From Hoplostethus atlanticus (Eukaryota > Chordata > Actinopteri > Trachichthyiformes > Trachichthyidae): 64,000 bases of DNA. The position numbers were made by a program, and so were the translations under genes. Below, one piece after another: positions 22,396 to 34,916 of the stretch. The first letter of the stretch is position 1; each line of letters begins with the position of its first letter. The stretch lies in NCBI GenBank assembly GCA_034670405.1, contig JAXDDX010000004.1, positions 3,020,001 through 3,084,000 of the forward strand, read 5' to 3'. Under the pieces are notes generated by a model. The model saw only the letters and a program-made list of their open reading frames with translations. It was not told the DNA's origin and searched no databases.

Positions 22396-25300
22396 ACTTT
22401 ATTGAACGTGTTTAAAACTTTTTCTCTCTCGTCTCTTTTTCTCGTGTGTCTTTGTTCAACCAAGCAGAAGTCATTATTAACATAGTGCACTTGCTCTCAG
22501 GCAAAATGCTGCTCTGTCTTACTCCTCTGAGACTAAGCTTGTATTTTAAGGAGTTCTGTATTGTGAAAGTAAGCCACTGATGGATTAGCCAAGTGTCTGA
22601 GGCTAGCCAGGCATTTGAAACTGGCCAGGCGTTTGGCAGAAACTGTGCCCATCACATCCCTCCTGCTGTTAGGTCATTAATTTAAGGGGAGCAGCAGGGC
22701 TTTCAGACCTCTTTAATAACCCTGACACACACACACACACACACAAGAACACACATACAAGCAAGTGTAGCATGACAACTGGAATGCTTGACCTGTGTCC
22801 CATAGGTTAGCTAAGGGATATGCCCATGTATAGCGCAAATGAGAAAAGCTACCTCACACCGCGTTACTGTCACTTCCTGAAAAAGGTCAAGGCCAATGCC
22901 GCTGAGCCTGCAGATTAGTTACACTGTAGCACAGATGCTCTCAGGCCGTGGGGGTGATAGATTACTCATGGCAGATATAAACATGAAAGTTCAGTGTGTG
23001 TTACTGGTCTGTATGGGGGATACGAGTGTTTTATTCTTACAGCGTCTACCACTTTTCTTCAGTGGTATGTAAGATGTATAGCAATATGTAAGCAACATAA
23101 ACGATACTGTTCTTGTGAGCCAATGGGAGCACACCCCAGTTTTTGTGGTTGTTCTCTTCAATAGACCAGACAGGTCAAAGCAGTGCGGTGTCTAAAGTCA
23201 CCTCCTCCGGGGCTGACGCGTGGCGCTTCTATTGTCCCAGATGCCAGGTATGGTTTCACGCTTCACTGACACCTGACTCACCTGTTTGGCCACTTGCAGC
23301 TGGAGAACTCCCTTGCCTGCGGCCCCCCCAGCACAAACACAGGCACACAATGAGTGTGTGTCAGAGGATGTGGTCGAGGCACAGCTCACATCTCAGTCAG
23401 AGTTGGTGAAGCAAGTGTTCAGTGTTTCGCTCCTAATCCTGCGGCTTAGAGAAGAAGTACAGGAATTTCAAGCCTTAATAGAGGCTAATCAACAGCAATA
23501 TTTATACAGTTGTCAAAACATAAAGATGATGTGACTACAGGCCTCAGTGTCATCTGTGCAGATGTTTTGATTTCTTTTGTGAGAGTTATTAGCATCCAAA
23601 ATGTTTTAAACCGAATGTGTGGGAGGTATAAAACAGCTGTGTGGCAAGGATGTCCCCTGACTCCCTGGCTGTTTACCTCCTGGCTTAAGGTTCCTATGGT
23701 CCTCTCCTCTTGGCTCAGCACTTTAATGCGGAGAGCTTTGGCTTTTCCCTGGCCTAAACAATGGCTCCTCTGTTTCGCAGGCCTGGCTGCCTGCTGAAAG
23801 AGACACCCATTAGAGAAGCGTCTATCTCTGGGGTCAGGCCCAGGGGTCACTCACAAGTGCAGCTCTTGTTTATGTCTGCAAAGCCAATCAAAACACTGCA
23901 GCCTCCGTCGTTAACTCCTCCTTGCCTGGATCTGGCTCGAGTACAGCGAGCTCCCAAAGAGCCTGCGCTCGAGTTGAGCCAAAGTAGCACAACAAATTCA
24001 GCCACAGCTTCAAACCATCCCATTCACACTGATTAGTTCTGGGCGTCTGACTCTTGAGGGTAAAGTGGTGCCAAACTCCCTAGCCTCTGCGTGGTATCGC
24101 TAAGTGAATAAAATGGCTCTGAGAGAGAGAATACTAGCAAATTAGCGCTGACAGGCACCTCAGCACCTGCTCTGCATTACCAGCCGCAGATTCTGCCCCC
24201 CAGCACCGAGACCACTTAAAGTACCTCCTCACTCTGGCACACACAGGCAATTACTAAATTATCACCTGTAAGCTCACTCTCTTCATCAAACTGTAATTTA
24301 ACGCAGGCATGTTTTGAGGTGAGTTACTACAGCTCATTTTATAATGTGTCTGCAGGGGGTTTTTCTCTTCTGTGAGAAAGCATGTTGCACAAGAGTTGGA
24401 TGTGCAGAAATAAATACACAGTTATGATATGAAATGTTTTCGAGGAAGTTTGCATGAAGTATTATGTGTCACATCCATCCAGTATATCCGCTACTGGAAC
24501 TAATGTGCTGCGTAGCTCGGTGGTTCCAGCCCAAATGGGGAGGGGACATGAACACTTTTTGGGATGTGCGGCATGTTTACGCAGAAGTCAGCGTCACTTG
24601 TCGACGTCTGCTGCTTTACAGTTATCGTTGATCTTAATGAAATGTGGAGGGTAATGTGCAATAAAAGACACGTTTCGACTGAAAAATGTATCACTAAGCT
24701 GAACAATGACGATGATAGCTGTGTGCCACCAGTCCCACCACAACCACCACCACCCCCCCTGCTTCACCAGCAGCTCTGCCCCCCACCCCCACCCCACCCC
24801 TCCCACGATACTGTCAGCAGCAAAACACTGTGGTCAATCAATTGCAGAAGAAGAAACTCATAGTGAGACAACAGGCGGTTGTGCAGAAAAAAAACAAAAA
24901 ACCTATTAAACCAATCTCATCATTATAGCAGTACTATTTTGTCCCTTTCAGATATATGTTTTGTTGTTTCAAATGAAAAACATCGCCTTGCTTCAGGGAA
25001 CATTACTCAGCGGAAACCTCAATGTGCATTTCAGAAGAGATGTAGAGATGCTTGACGTGCCTGAGCAGCAAGGATTTGACACCAAAACTAGCGGGGTAAC
25101 CACCTCGCGCTCGTCTTAGTCAAGGCACATTAACACACGTCTTTTCGCTTTCAAACAGGCCTTAGTTGTATTTGAACACTTTCCCCTCCTTCTGTCTCCC
25201 TCTCTGCACACATCTGGTCGTCTGGCGGACAGTTGTCATGGGAATAAGCAGCTAAGCCAATAGAGCAAGGGGAGAAGGGCTGAGGTTCAGCCGGGCATGC

Positions 25301-26632
25301 CTCGGGTGCAGCAACTCAGCAACCGTCCCAACGCCACGACCCCCCCTCCCCTCCGCTGTCCCCCTAACACAGCTGACCTCCTCTGGCAAAGACCAGCCCT
25401 CCCCTCCCACCCCCTGCCTGCCCTGCTCAGCCACCCTATCACAGCTGGGAGGAGAGCAGTCATAAATTGATCTGTTAATACTTGGTAGCTGATAATCAAA
25501 TAAACAGTTTTTTTTGCTACTGCAACTGGGGCAGTGATAATAGGGTACAACTCCCTGTCACTCCCTGGCGCTCATATACTGTTTCCAACTTTGCAACTTG
25601 CAACTTTTTTTAATCCTCTCTGCTCGGCCAGCCCCCCTTTCTTTACTTTCCCTCTTCAGGAGAGGTTGGGCAATCGCCATACTAGCACTGTGAGTTCCCT
25701 TTGTTTACCAAGAGCAACCCAGCAGAGCTCAGGGCTTTGTTGAGCGCCAGTCACTCCCAGCCTCACAGCTGTGACACACACACACACACACACACGCACA
25801 TGCACACACACGCACAGAAATCTCTGACTCACAAACACTAGCAGTATCCTGCGGTCAAGGGGAGGGATTTAAACTGCTCTGAGCAGCACATGAACCTGCT
25901 GAACCTGCCTTCTCTGTCTCCTGCTGGCTATTGTTCTCTACATTTTCCAACTTTATCACTCTTCAAAAATCTTCATACTTTATCCACTGCCATTTGGACC
26001 CCAATTAAAAGATATACCCCCGTAAGCCTCCGCACAGTGGGGCAACTGTTTCTCCCCGTGTGTGAAAAAATCCATGCACTGGCACGTCGCTGGGAGAGAC
26101 ACAAGCCCCGGCCCTAATTATGATGGGGGGATGTCACTCAATAGACAGTACATAAACAAGCCGGGTCATTGTTGGGAACTAATTGGCAGGAAAAGGGTTC
26201 CTGTAGCCAGATTGAAAATAAGCAGTCACTGTGGTTTCCTGAGGACACATGAGTCGGAGCCCTCTGCGCTGGCACTGCGTGAGGTGTGCAGTAATGAGAG
26301 AAGAGGTTCGCCTCGTGCCCAGTTTCCAGACCGACGACTCGCAGGGAGACAGCGAGCGTCTTCGCAGGCAGGCAGGCAGGCAGCACAGATAAAAGGGGGG
26401 GAGTTGGATGAAGCCTCCTGGCTGGTACCGGGGCCAGTTCAGTGGGTGCGTTTCATTTTTTTTATTTTTTTTTTGTTGTTGGCCCGAGCCAGTTGGCAGG
26501 GCGCCAGAGACGTCAGGCAGCCTTGTCTTGTTAGTACACCTCACCTTGATAACAGGAGTGTGGAGAGAGGGATGAGGCCGAGGGAGGAAAACAACCAAGC
26601 GCACCAGGGGTGGGGCTACCAGGAGAGGTTTG

Positions 26633-26633
<1 letters not shown>

Positions 26634-26672
<39 letters not shown>
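26634..26672. repeat. (TG)n microsatellite
   Basis: A perfect TG array of about 19 units inside a spurious 308-codon frame. Confidence 0.97.
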
Positions 26673-26674
<2 letters not shown>

Positions 26675-26801
26675 GTTTCGGTGCGTGTGTCTGCTCACGC
26701 AACGGACCCGCTCTGAACAGTAACAACTGCGAAAACATCGGGGAGAGTGTTAAACTCGGAGCAGTTTTTCCGAGCTCATGTTTCACAACAGAGCACCGGG
26801 T

Positions 26802-26806
<5 letters not shown>

Positions 26807-26841
<35 letters not shown>
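26807..26841. repeat. (CT)n microsatellite
   Basis: About 17 CT units, giving a Ser/Leu frame on one strand and Arg/Glu on the other. Confidence 0.96.
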
Positions 26842-26846
<5 letters not shown>

Positions 26847-27565
26847 TTTCACTTGCCTCCCTTCCCCCACTTCCCACTCGTACTCTTTCCCTCCTTTTCT
26901 CTTGCTTATTGCCCCTGTTTTTCTGCACCCCCTCCCAGCATGTCTCACAAATGCACACATACACACTTTCTCAACCCCCTCCTTATAGGCATGCTATCCT
27001 TCCCCTGCTCATGCCTCCCTCCCTCCCTCTCCCCCCCCCCCCTCTCCCTCCCCCCTCTCTTGCTGGCTGTTGTTGCTGACTGACAGTGCTGATTTACTCC
27101 AGGCTTGGCAGGCTGCCAGCTCATCTCAAACAATTGCATGAGCTAGAGGGCCGGCCAGTGGAGCCAAGTTTGGATGGCAATAAACAAAGTAGTAGATTGG
27201 CTCCTCTCTTCTCCTTCTCCTCTCCTCTCCTCTCCTGTCTTTCTCCATGATTTGTACAGAACACTCTGAAAAGCTTTATTGTGTTTTGGATTTTATTGTT
27301 ACCACATGGTTTGCATCCCTTGGAGGGTTAAGATCAGGGTTAAAGGGATTTGATTGAGTCGTCAATTGTACATGATATATCTAAATAGCCAATAGTTGTA
27401 AACAAAACAGACCTCCTTCAAGGTTTTTATATCGCACCTCATCTGAAGCAATACAGCTTGTGGGGATTTAGACATCGACCGAGCATCAGCTGAGCATTTC
27501 TGACACTTGAGAGGAAAAGTCTCTGAAAGTTAAAAAGTCCAGGATGTATTACATTGTCTCAGTGT

Positions 27566-27567
<2 letters not shown>

Positions 27568-27613
<46 letters not shown>
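27568..27613. repeat. (CT)n microsatellite
   Basis: About 23 CT units in intergenic DNA, just before the candidate regulatory stretch at 27.9 kb. Confidence 0.96.
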
Positions 27614-27615
<2 letters not shown>

Positions 27616-27879
27616 AGGTGGATTCACCCAAAGTCACCCAGGGTGCACTGCTTCAAAGTATAAAGAGAGGAAAGTCTGAGACAGTGTGACCAGACGGCGA
27701 CTGGCCCGTTCCCTCCGGCGTCCCAGCCAATCGCACGTTGTCCCCGCACACTGATTGGATATTGCAATCACCCAGTGGACCGTGGGTAAACTTGTGAACC
27801 CGCACTTCTCAAAGAGATGTGCGGGACATCTGGAATTGAGAACCACCAAGGACCGAAGCTCAGAGGACTCAACACATTC

Positions 27880-28400
27880 CCATCATTTCAGTGCTGGCTG
27901 CTCATCATTAACCTCTGGTCACCTCCATCCTGCCGCGGGGAGGACATGAAAACCCTCGCCAAGATAAACAAAACAACAAATACACCGTATCTCGTTAATA
28001 ACTTTGGGGAGTTGGGATATTTTGCGCGGGGATTATTATAATATCTGTAATGAAGCTGTGCATCAGTAATTATGTTCCTGTTTGGTTTTTTGTATCTGGT
28101 GTTTTTTTGGCGGGTATCGGCTCCATTACAACTGGTGTTTTCTGGCAGGCGGTCCCCAGCAGCACCGCACCAGGGGAGCAACGGCAAAGCAAAACAAGAC
28201 GAGCCATTCCAATGAACAGATTTGCTCATAAATAATTCTCTTCCAAGACAGCTGAATGAATTTCAAATGGAGGCAAAGATGAGGGCGGGACGGAAAAAAA
28301 CGGACTCAAGAGTGTAATGAGGAACGATGTGCAACATTTGTCTCTGACACTCGCGTGACAGCTGAATTGATTTAGTATAGATTGGAGCCATGAAAAAAAT
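27880..28400. promoter_or_regulatory. Candidate noncoding regulatory block
   Basis: An AT-rich block free of simple repeats, with words CATCAGTAATTATG near 28062 and CTCATAAATAATTC near 28225. No frame resembles a known protein. Composition suggests a developmental-type enhancer, but only cross-species comparison could support it. Confidence 0.22.
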
Positions 28401-28659
28401 AGCTCACCGAATCTATTCTAATGCTGTTTGTCGTGCGAGAGTTCACCTACAAATACTATTACGGCCTCAAGGCTTTGACCTTAATACCCTGGTGTTTCAC
28501 AGAGTGCTCCATGTTGAGCTGTAAACCACCTCATGCTAACTGCATGCGATGTGGTTTACTTGACCCCGTGGCCCCTACGTCTACTCCTGTTGCAGATATA
28601 GTGCTTGTCTAAGAATGACCTCCCTCGCTTAAGGTGAGGCATTTGGTCTCAATCTTTCT

Positions 28660-29105
28660 GATTCTGAAGCGCGAGCCCCAAAAAGTCGTAAGATGTAACC
28701 TGACGCTAAACCCAAAATCATTTCTGTCGTTTACGGGCGCGACCCACCCAGAGGGCGATGTGAAACTCCTGCGAGCATGTGAAACTTCCTCGACGTGTGT
28801 ACTTTTGTGTTGCAGCGGGGGAAACACGAGTGCAGAAAGTTGCGCTTTTACAGACTGAGGGGTTGTGAAGGTTTCATGTGACTGTGACTGTGGCTGTGCG
28901 CTGTGTTGCGGTGTGGTGAGGTGTGGTGAGGAAAAAAAAGGGCCCTGCCTACCAAACGGCTGCGACGCCGGAGCGAGACGGTGGTGAGCCTTTGTGGTCG
29001 CAGCAGACGGAGCGCGGCCGCCGAAACTCACCACACCGGGGCGAAAGCAAGCAGGGGCCTTCGACTGGAGTCTGACCGCTGCGAAAGCCACCAGCGCGCT
29101 ATGTT
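28660..29105. other. CpG-richer patch, no gene recognised
   Basis: CpG is clearly denser here than in the flanks, especially 28960-29105, which includes GCGGCCGC near 29015. A 160-codon minus-strand frame spans it, but its sequence resembles no family I know and composition alone could keep it open. It might be a small CpG island or promoter of an unseen transcript. Confidence 0.3.
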
Positions 29106-31198
29106 ATTACATCTTATTGAGCGTTATTACATGGGCTGATCACTGGGTCTGACAGGCAAAAAAAAAATGCCAGCTTGTCAGAATTGCTCTGTAGGGATGT
29201 GAGAGAACCGCAAGCTCTCGAGTCCCCTCCTATCCTATCCTCGCCGGCGATGTTTATATAAAAAGCCAGGTTGTTTTCCCGATGAGAAGGGCCTCTGATA
29301 CTGTTCTCAAGGTTTCCTGGGTAAAGCAGTGTGCTGATCTGGCACAAAGTAGATAACACAGACATAAATAATTCCTCTTCTCCAGCTTCGGTGACAACAA
29401 GAGGCATAACACCATTGTTTCTGGCACACCGTGACCTATGATAAATCCTACATTTGACAAGATCAGAGAGTTTCTGATAAACACTCGTAGGCACAGAAGT
29501 CGGACTTGTTCGCACTTGAAAACCCACCGAGTGAATTCTCTATCATCTCCCCTTGTCGTTATCTCACCACCGGCATGTCCCCTAATGGGTTTACACTGGA
29601 AATCAAGCAGATTAACGGCATTAGGCTTAATAAATCCAGTCGTGGGGGCGATGAAGACGAGGTTGGGGGAATCTAAGCTGCAGCCAGTCCCTCCCTGCTG
29701 GGTTGTAGCATGGGAGCACTGCACTAATCTGGTTACCAACGGAGGGATTTCACGCTGGGGGAAAAATGACATCAGCTCCTATGCTCGTGCTGGTGAAGGT
29801 GAAAATCAGATACAATAGTGGACTTTGTGAATACGTAGAGGTATGTAGAGAGATGTCGTAGAGAGAGCGCAGTGCTGCGTGGAGAGAGTCCTCAACGAAA
29901 TGAAAAGATGTTACAATAGCGACAGGTCACGCACAGGAAGGCCCGGGCACTGAAATCAACAAGGACTCACCACAAACTATCTCTTCCTCTCACCGACTAT
30001 TCTCGGCAAGTCTGCGCCCATGGCAACGCTGTGTGTCGGTGTGATAATGCGGGAGGCCGTAATCTGTCTCATTTAGGCTGGTAGCCCAATTCAATGCGCT
30101 GAGGTGCACTGTCACACTGTATCATTTAGCGGGCCTGTCTCAGACCGCTCACTCAAACATGCCGTTCTCTCAAAAAACACATTTGTTGTAAAGGCCGTTC
30201 CACCTCCGTAAATAGAGGGCACCCAGGGATGAATGGTGACTGCTTTCTGCGGGCCCCCAGACAATACTGACTCCTACAATGCTTCTAGCTGGCACACAGA
30301 CTTCAGCAATTAGACTGTGACTGTTGCTGGCAGGGGTCCAGGGTCGGAGCCAGAGGAAGGGGGTAATGGCAATGTTCCCTGGGTAAGGGTTAGGGTTAGG
30401 CCCCCCCCCCACTGAACGCCCAGTGGTTTCTCCTCTCCTGCTGTCCTGCCATGTTTCCCCCTATAAGCAACTATCCCACAACCCCCTCAACCTCCACCCC
30501 CCCCATTCTCTTGTGCCATGTTTTTTATGGGTCTGAGTCAGGGTCCCGGGGTTTGTTGGGTTTGTTTACCACTTGGTAGTTGGGACTTTTTAGGGGGGAG
30601 GGGTAATTACAATGGTGGGGAAAACAAACAGAGGATGGAGAGGAATGGGACTTGGCCCGTGGTCACATGGGATCTATTTATTCATTATTGGTCCAATGGG
30701 AACCTTTGTTTGCCTTGCTTTAGGATGTTTGGATGGGGAGGTGCAAACAACAAATACATTGTGGACCTGTAAATCTGCTGATTCATTACTGGGGGAATGA
30801 AAAAAAAAAGTGGACCCTTTCTTTCCCATGATGTAGTAAATATGAAGAATTACTACGAGTGCTTAGCCGTGCCTTGTTATTTCAACGTCTTAAAACAGAT
30901 CAGTGTGCAATGGAGGAGGAGCTGCTGGCGTGACACTGTCTTTCCTCTCTCTCACACTACCTCTGTAGGCCGGTGAACTCGGGCTGAACCGTCCCGTACT
31001 GCCGAGGTTTTATGATCTACGTATCATGGTCAGTCACCCCAAACCAGCGCTGGTTGGCAGAGTGGCGTCAAGTGGTTAGCAACACAAGACAAACTATCCA
31101 GATACGATCTTGAACTCTTGAACTTATCGCAAATATACAGCTAGAGAGAGAGGACGATCAGTCTCACTCTGTCTCTTTAAGTCATTCTCTGTCTCCTT

Positions 31199-31201
<3 letters not shown>

Positions 31202-31261
<60 letters not shown>
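31202..31261. repeat. (CT)n microsatellite
   Basis: A CT array of about 30 units in intergenic DNA, one of the longest in the window. Confidence 0.97.
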
Positions 31262-31265
<4 letters not shown>

Positions 31266-33260
31266 AGCTTTCAGCAACTAAACTTGGCACTTGGTATCGA
31301 GGCCCGGACAGACAACAAAGTTTCAGGGACTGGGATCCCTATGTTCCTGTGTTGTTACTATGATGTTTAGCTGTGAACAATAGCTACTCATGGCTGTTGT
31401 TTTTACGGGTTTAAGCAGCAAGAGTCTGGACATTGTCTTACCCACTTCAGCCTAGTCTAGCTCCAAGGTTTCCCCCCGGGGGAGGGAGTGAGGGGCAGTG
31501 GGGGAGGGGGACTTGGCAATCCCCTGCTCTCACGCATCCTGCAGATTAGAACATTAGAAATCACAAGTGAGGAACAAGAGAGACGTCGACCATCTACGCC
31601 GACAGCCCCTCCTCCTCCCTCCGTGACCCCGGGGTCATCTGCGTGGTAGTGACCTCTGCTCGCCCCCCCCGATCTCAGCTTGCAGGGATTGGCTCCTTGT
31701 GTCACTGGAGTTGTTTACGTACAGAGTGGATGAGCACGGCTTGTGCGTAGTTGGAATGAAAAATATGCACAAGGAAATCTGAGATATTAATCCGAGTTGA
31801 GAGTTGAGGGAAAACAATACAAGCACTGAGTTCAATTTGACGTAGACCAGTGACTCAACAAATGACTTTGGCTTCCTTTGCAAATTTGGCCTCAGTGAAC
31901 AGATGAAAAGGTCCCTGTACTTAGCATTAAGCACAGGTTTTGGTTTGAACAATAACGCCATAAGAAACTATGAAAATCAAAATATTGTTGACTTCTAGCA
32001 GTCAGAGTATCTTGTTCACCCTCTGAGTAAACTGTGCCATGTAGTAACTGCTGATAGTGCTGGAAAGACTGTTATCAAACTGTATCTCGTTATCTCCTCC
32101 TCCAATCTCTCCTCCCCATTGCTCTCACAGCAGATCATTTAACTCGCTTATTTGAGTTGGCAACACAAGCCGAGTTAATGTTTGTGGCGCAGAACCTCAT
32201 GCAGCAGTGTTTACCAGTGGCTGTATTACTTCAATGTCATGCTGCAGCATTTTAATAATGAAAGCTGCAGCAGCTGGGCCTCTGAGGGCACGAAACAAGG
32301 AACCTTGTCTCTCTTTCTCTCTGACTCACTCTCTTTCTCTGTTTTTTTTGTCCTCTCAGCAACTTCTCTCACGTGGTTCTCGCAGCCTGAAACCTCACGC
32401 TTTCAATCACGCCCATGAGGTTGGGTAGCGCGACAATAGGCTCGCACCGATTCCCTGGAGTCTAGAGAGAGAGAGCCAAGTCATGCTGGTGTCGGTGGCA
32501 CAAGGAGGGTTTGTGTGTGAACTAATGTGATAACCTGCGCAGAGAAAGCACATTATTATCTTAAACCCTATGACTCTGTTGATGTGCAGAAACATATGTA
32601 TTTAAAGCTCAAGCATGTATGATTTGCTTTATTTACTGATGACGGCCCATATACAGTGTGATTTGTTTACATGGGACACAGTAGTAACCCGGTTTATTGG
32701 GAGCGTCTGACTGTTTGGCAGTGTTGATGCCCGAGGGTTAAACTTCTAAGGACTATCAATAAAGGGTTAATGACTTGACCTTTGGCGACCCTCTGGGTAA
32801 ATCATGCTTGGAAATCCCCTGCGCCGAGTGGCACTTCATCGGCACGGCTGAGATTAATTCCCCCTCCCCCGTCAACATTCAGTCAACCACCAGCCAGCAT
32901 CCATCCAACAACCCCCCCCAGTCAACTCCCTTATCAGCTGTAGTGCTACAAACACCTTTACGCCGGTTGGTCCATGAATCAACCCCAATCCTTCAATACC
33001 CAAAGGGCTTCAGAATATGAGGATGTGTCACCCAGAACTCAACTCAAATGTGTCTTTTGAACTGGTTCAGTACTATGATGAAATTCATGTGCGTGTTAAA
33101 GTTCAAGCAAATATCTCCAGCCCACAAAGTACACCTAGAGCAGCTTGGGAAAGTGCCTCTTGATAACATTGCAGATTAGAGTATTTATCTTAGAGTTGTT
33201 CACAAGTGCTGATTCCACTCTTCAAGATCAACTAGTGGAATAAATATGAATTCTGTTTTA

Positions 33261-33394
33261 GGGTGAGTTTTCCCTTTGGGGTGGTCTCTGAATTATGACG
33301 TGGATTATTGAAATATGATGTTCCTAGTTGGGATTTAGGGCCACTGGATCTCCAGAAGCATGGCTTAATGATCCATGCCCGATCACACAGAGAG
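33261..33394 (+). repeat. Dispersed ~150-bp repeat, copy A
   Basis: It aligns closely with 35319-35475, sharing TTTTCCCTTTGGGGTGGTC, then CTAGTTGGGATTTAGGGCC, CTCCAGAAGCATGG and GATCACACAGAGAG in the same order and orientation. Copy A lacks about 17 bp (after GAATTATGAC) and a smaller piece near the end. I do not recognise the family. Confidence 0.85.
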
Positions 33395-33639
33395 TGATCA
33401 GATGATTAGAATTGCTTCTGTAACGTTCCATAAACTCAGAACTCACAGTGACTGACTTTACAACCTGCAGCCTTTTCTTCGTCGCCTCTATCTTTAATCA
33501 TTGCATCCGCTTAGTGGAATTACTTTAAAACGCATTGTGTCTTTCTCTCTGTCTGTTTCTCTCTTTCTCCCCCCCCCCTCTCTCTCTCTCATTGTTAACC
33601 TCTGGTGCGTCTGACCCTGATCTGTGGAGTTAAACTAAA

Positions 33640-33910
33640 CAAGCTGATGTCTTCCTGGGCAGCGATTACTGGCGGAGGAAGCCAGCGGAGGAAGCCAGCG
33701 GAGGCTCCGGTCTGAGGTAATCACGCCACTGAGATAATTGCACAGTAAAACACTAACTGGATGTTTATGTCCCGACCCAGGGGGAAGTCATTAATGCCAT
33801 CCTAATTAAGGGTAATAAAGCCCCTTTCTGCCTTTTGGGATGGAGTGACCCTGACTTGATCTCTGATGCACTATAAGCATCAATTAACACAATCTATCAT
33901 TCTCCAAACA
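33640..33910. promoter_or_regulatory. Candidate noncoding regulatory block
   Basis: This block contains clustered homeodomain-type words: CATTAATGCC near 33789, CTAATTAAGG at 33802, GGTAATAAAG at 33811 and CAATTAACAC at 33881. It also holds a 13-bp tandem unit GCGGAGGAAGCCA repeated about 2.5 times at 33672-33704. No coding signal is seen. The enhancer reading is inference. Confidence 0.25.
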
Positions 33911-34393
33911 TGTTTTCACAGCTACACACAGCATTAGGTTCCATCACCCCCGTGTCTTAATCCTTGGTAGGGAGGAAATAATAAGCTGATGGGTTTGTCT
34001 GTGGTTTAACAAGAGGTGTGTGTGTGTGTGTGTGTGTGCATGTGCACGAGCGTGCACAGGCATGTGCATGATTGTTTGTGTTTTCATATACCAGTTAATC
34101 TTCTGCTTTCCCAAACCCCCAGCTGAGTACTCCACCCACACAAATGCACACACACACACACACGCACACACGCACAGGCTCTACTCAACTCCCAGTTTCT
34201 GATGTTTCACTATTGTGACATGTATAAACAATGAGTGCCTCTTTGGTGATGAACCATGAATAATTCATCAAAAGTTGAATACAACTCTATAACTCTCAGT
34301 TGCATGCACAGTGATATTGGGAAATTATTGATCGAGACAAGCATTTCAAGTTAGTGCTGCAACCACTGCAGAGGGAAAATAGTCACACATGAA

Positions 34394-34429
34394 CTACACA
34401 GTCACACAGTCACACAGTCACACAGTGAC
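34394..34429. repeat. 8-bp tandem repeat (CACACAGT)n
   Basis: About four units of an octamer in intergenic DNA. Units are adjacent without spacers, so this is a minisatellite and not a CRISPR-like array. Confidence 0.85.
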
Positions 34430-34916
34430 TGTAGCTCTGGTGGCTTAGCAACAATAACACTGGGCCAGAGTGGGAGAGAAAGAGCACACATACTGATATG
34501 AGTAATGGTAAACAGCTGCTTGGGCCGTCCGCTAAAAATAAGCAGGGTTTCAAAATAAGCACAACTGTGTTTAAGAGTGTGAATCACAGTCAAGCTATAA
34601 AGAAAGTTTTCTTCTAAAGGATGTGCTACAGTGTTCATTTCATTGATGAATAGATAGATGAAATACAGTAGATGAAAAAATTACTGGTTAGTACTTCAGA
34701 GTACTTCCACAAAGTTATCATGAAAGATTGTGCTTCTTGTGATGCTTCATCATTTTCATTCACTCGTGTGGCTGCAGTTAAAAGCAAGCACTCAGTTTAA
34801 AATGATGTATATTATCTACTCAGTAGTCTCATGCGACATATGAAGTATCAAAATATCAGACTACAGCCCAGTATTTATACAGCTTTTAGCCAGTGAGGAA
34901 CATAGTGGAGATTTGA

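Larger units (their letters stand above)
18811..22415 (+). other. bmf: bmf 3' UTR
   Basis: The 3.6-kb stretch after the bmf stop ends at AATAAA 22390-22395, followed by a T/GT-rich downstream region. A long 3' UTR is usual for bmf. An earlier AATAAA lies at 19239-19244 and could give a short form. Open frames inside it, such as 20259-20705, resemble nothing and are not called genes. miRNA and AU-rich sites are listed separately. Confidence 0.75.
22420..27880. other. Intergenic region downstream of bmf
   Basis: No exon chain or recognisable coding sequence is seen on either strand. The long frame at 26062-26988 runs through the GT array at 26634 and the CT array at 26807 and is treated as chance. 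The rest is mixed unique DNA with short CA runs (22727-22744, 25776-25795) and a C-rich tract around 27006-27058. Confidence 0.6.
29110..33640. other. Intergenic region, nothing recognised apart from repeats
   Basis: Overlapping frames of 126-172 codons at 29.25-29.82 kb on both strands match nothing I recognise. GGGTTAGGGTTAGG at 30387-30400 is only two telomere-type units. A 60-bp CT array is at 31202-31261. A repeat copy at 33261-33394 is listed separately. Confidence 0.55.

Noticed and set aside
26062-26988. The longest open frame in the window, 308 codons
   Set aside because: It runs through a GT array and a CT array, which keep it open, and the remainder resembles no known protein.
28609-29091. 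Minus-strand 160-codon frame in CpG-rich DNA
   Set aside because: Open frames persist by chance in CpG-rich DNA; no motif or family was recognised. Kept only as a CpG-rich patch.
30387-30400. Telomere-type GGGTTAGGGTTAGG
   Set aside because: Only two units, next to a C-run; too short to be an interstitial telomere array.
34394-34429. CRISPR-like short tandem repeat
   Set aside because: Units are adjacent with no spacers, and the host is a vertebrate. It is an octamer minisatellite.
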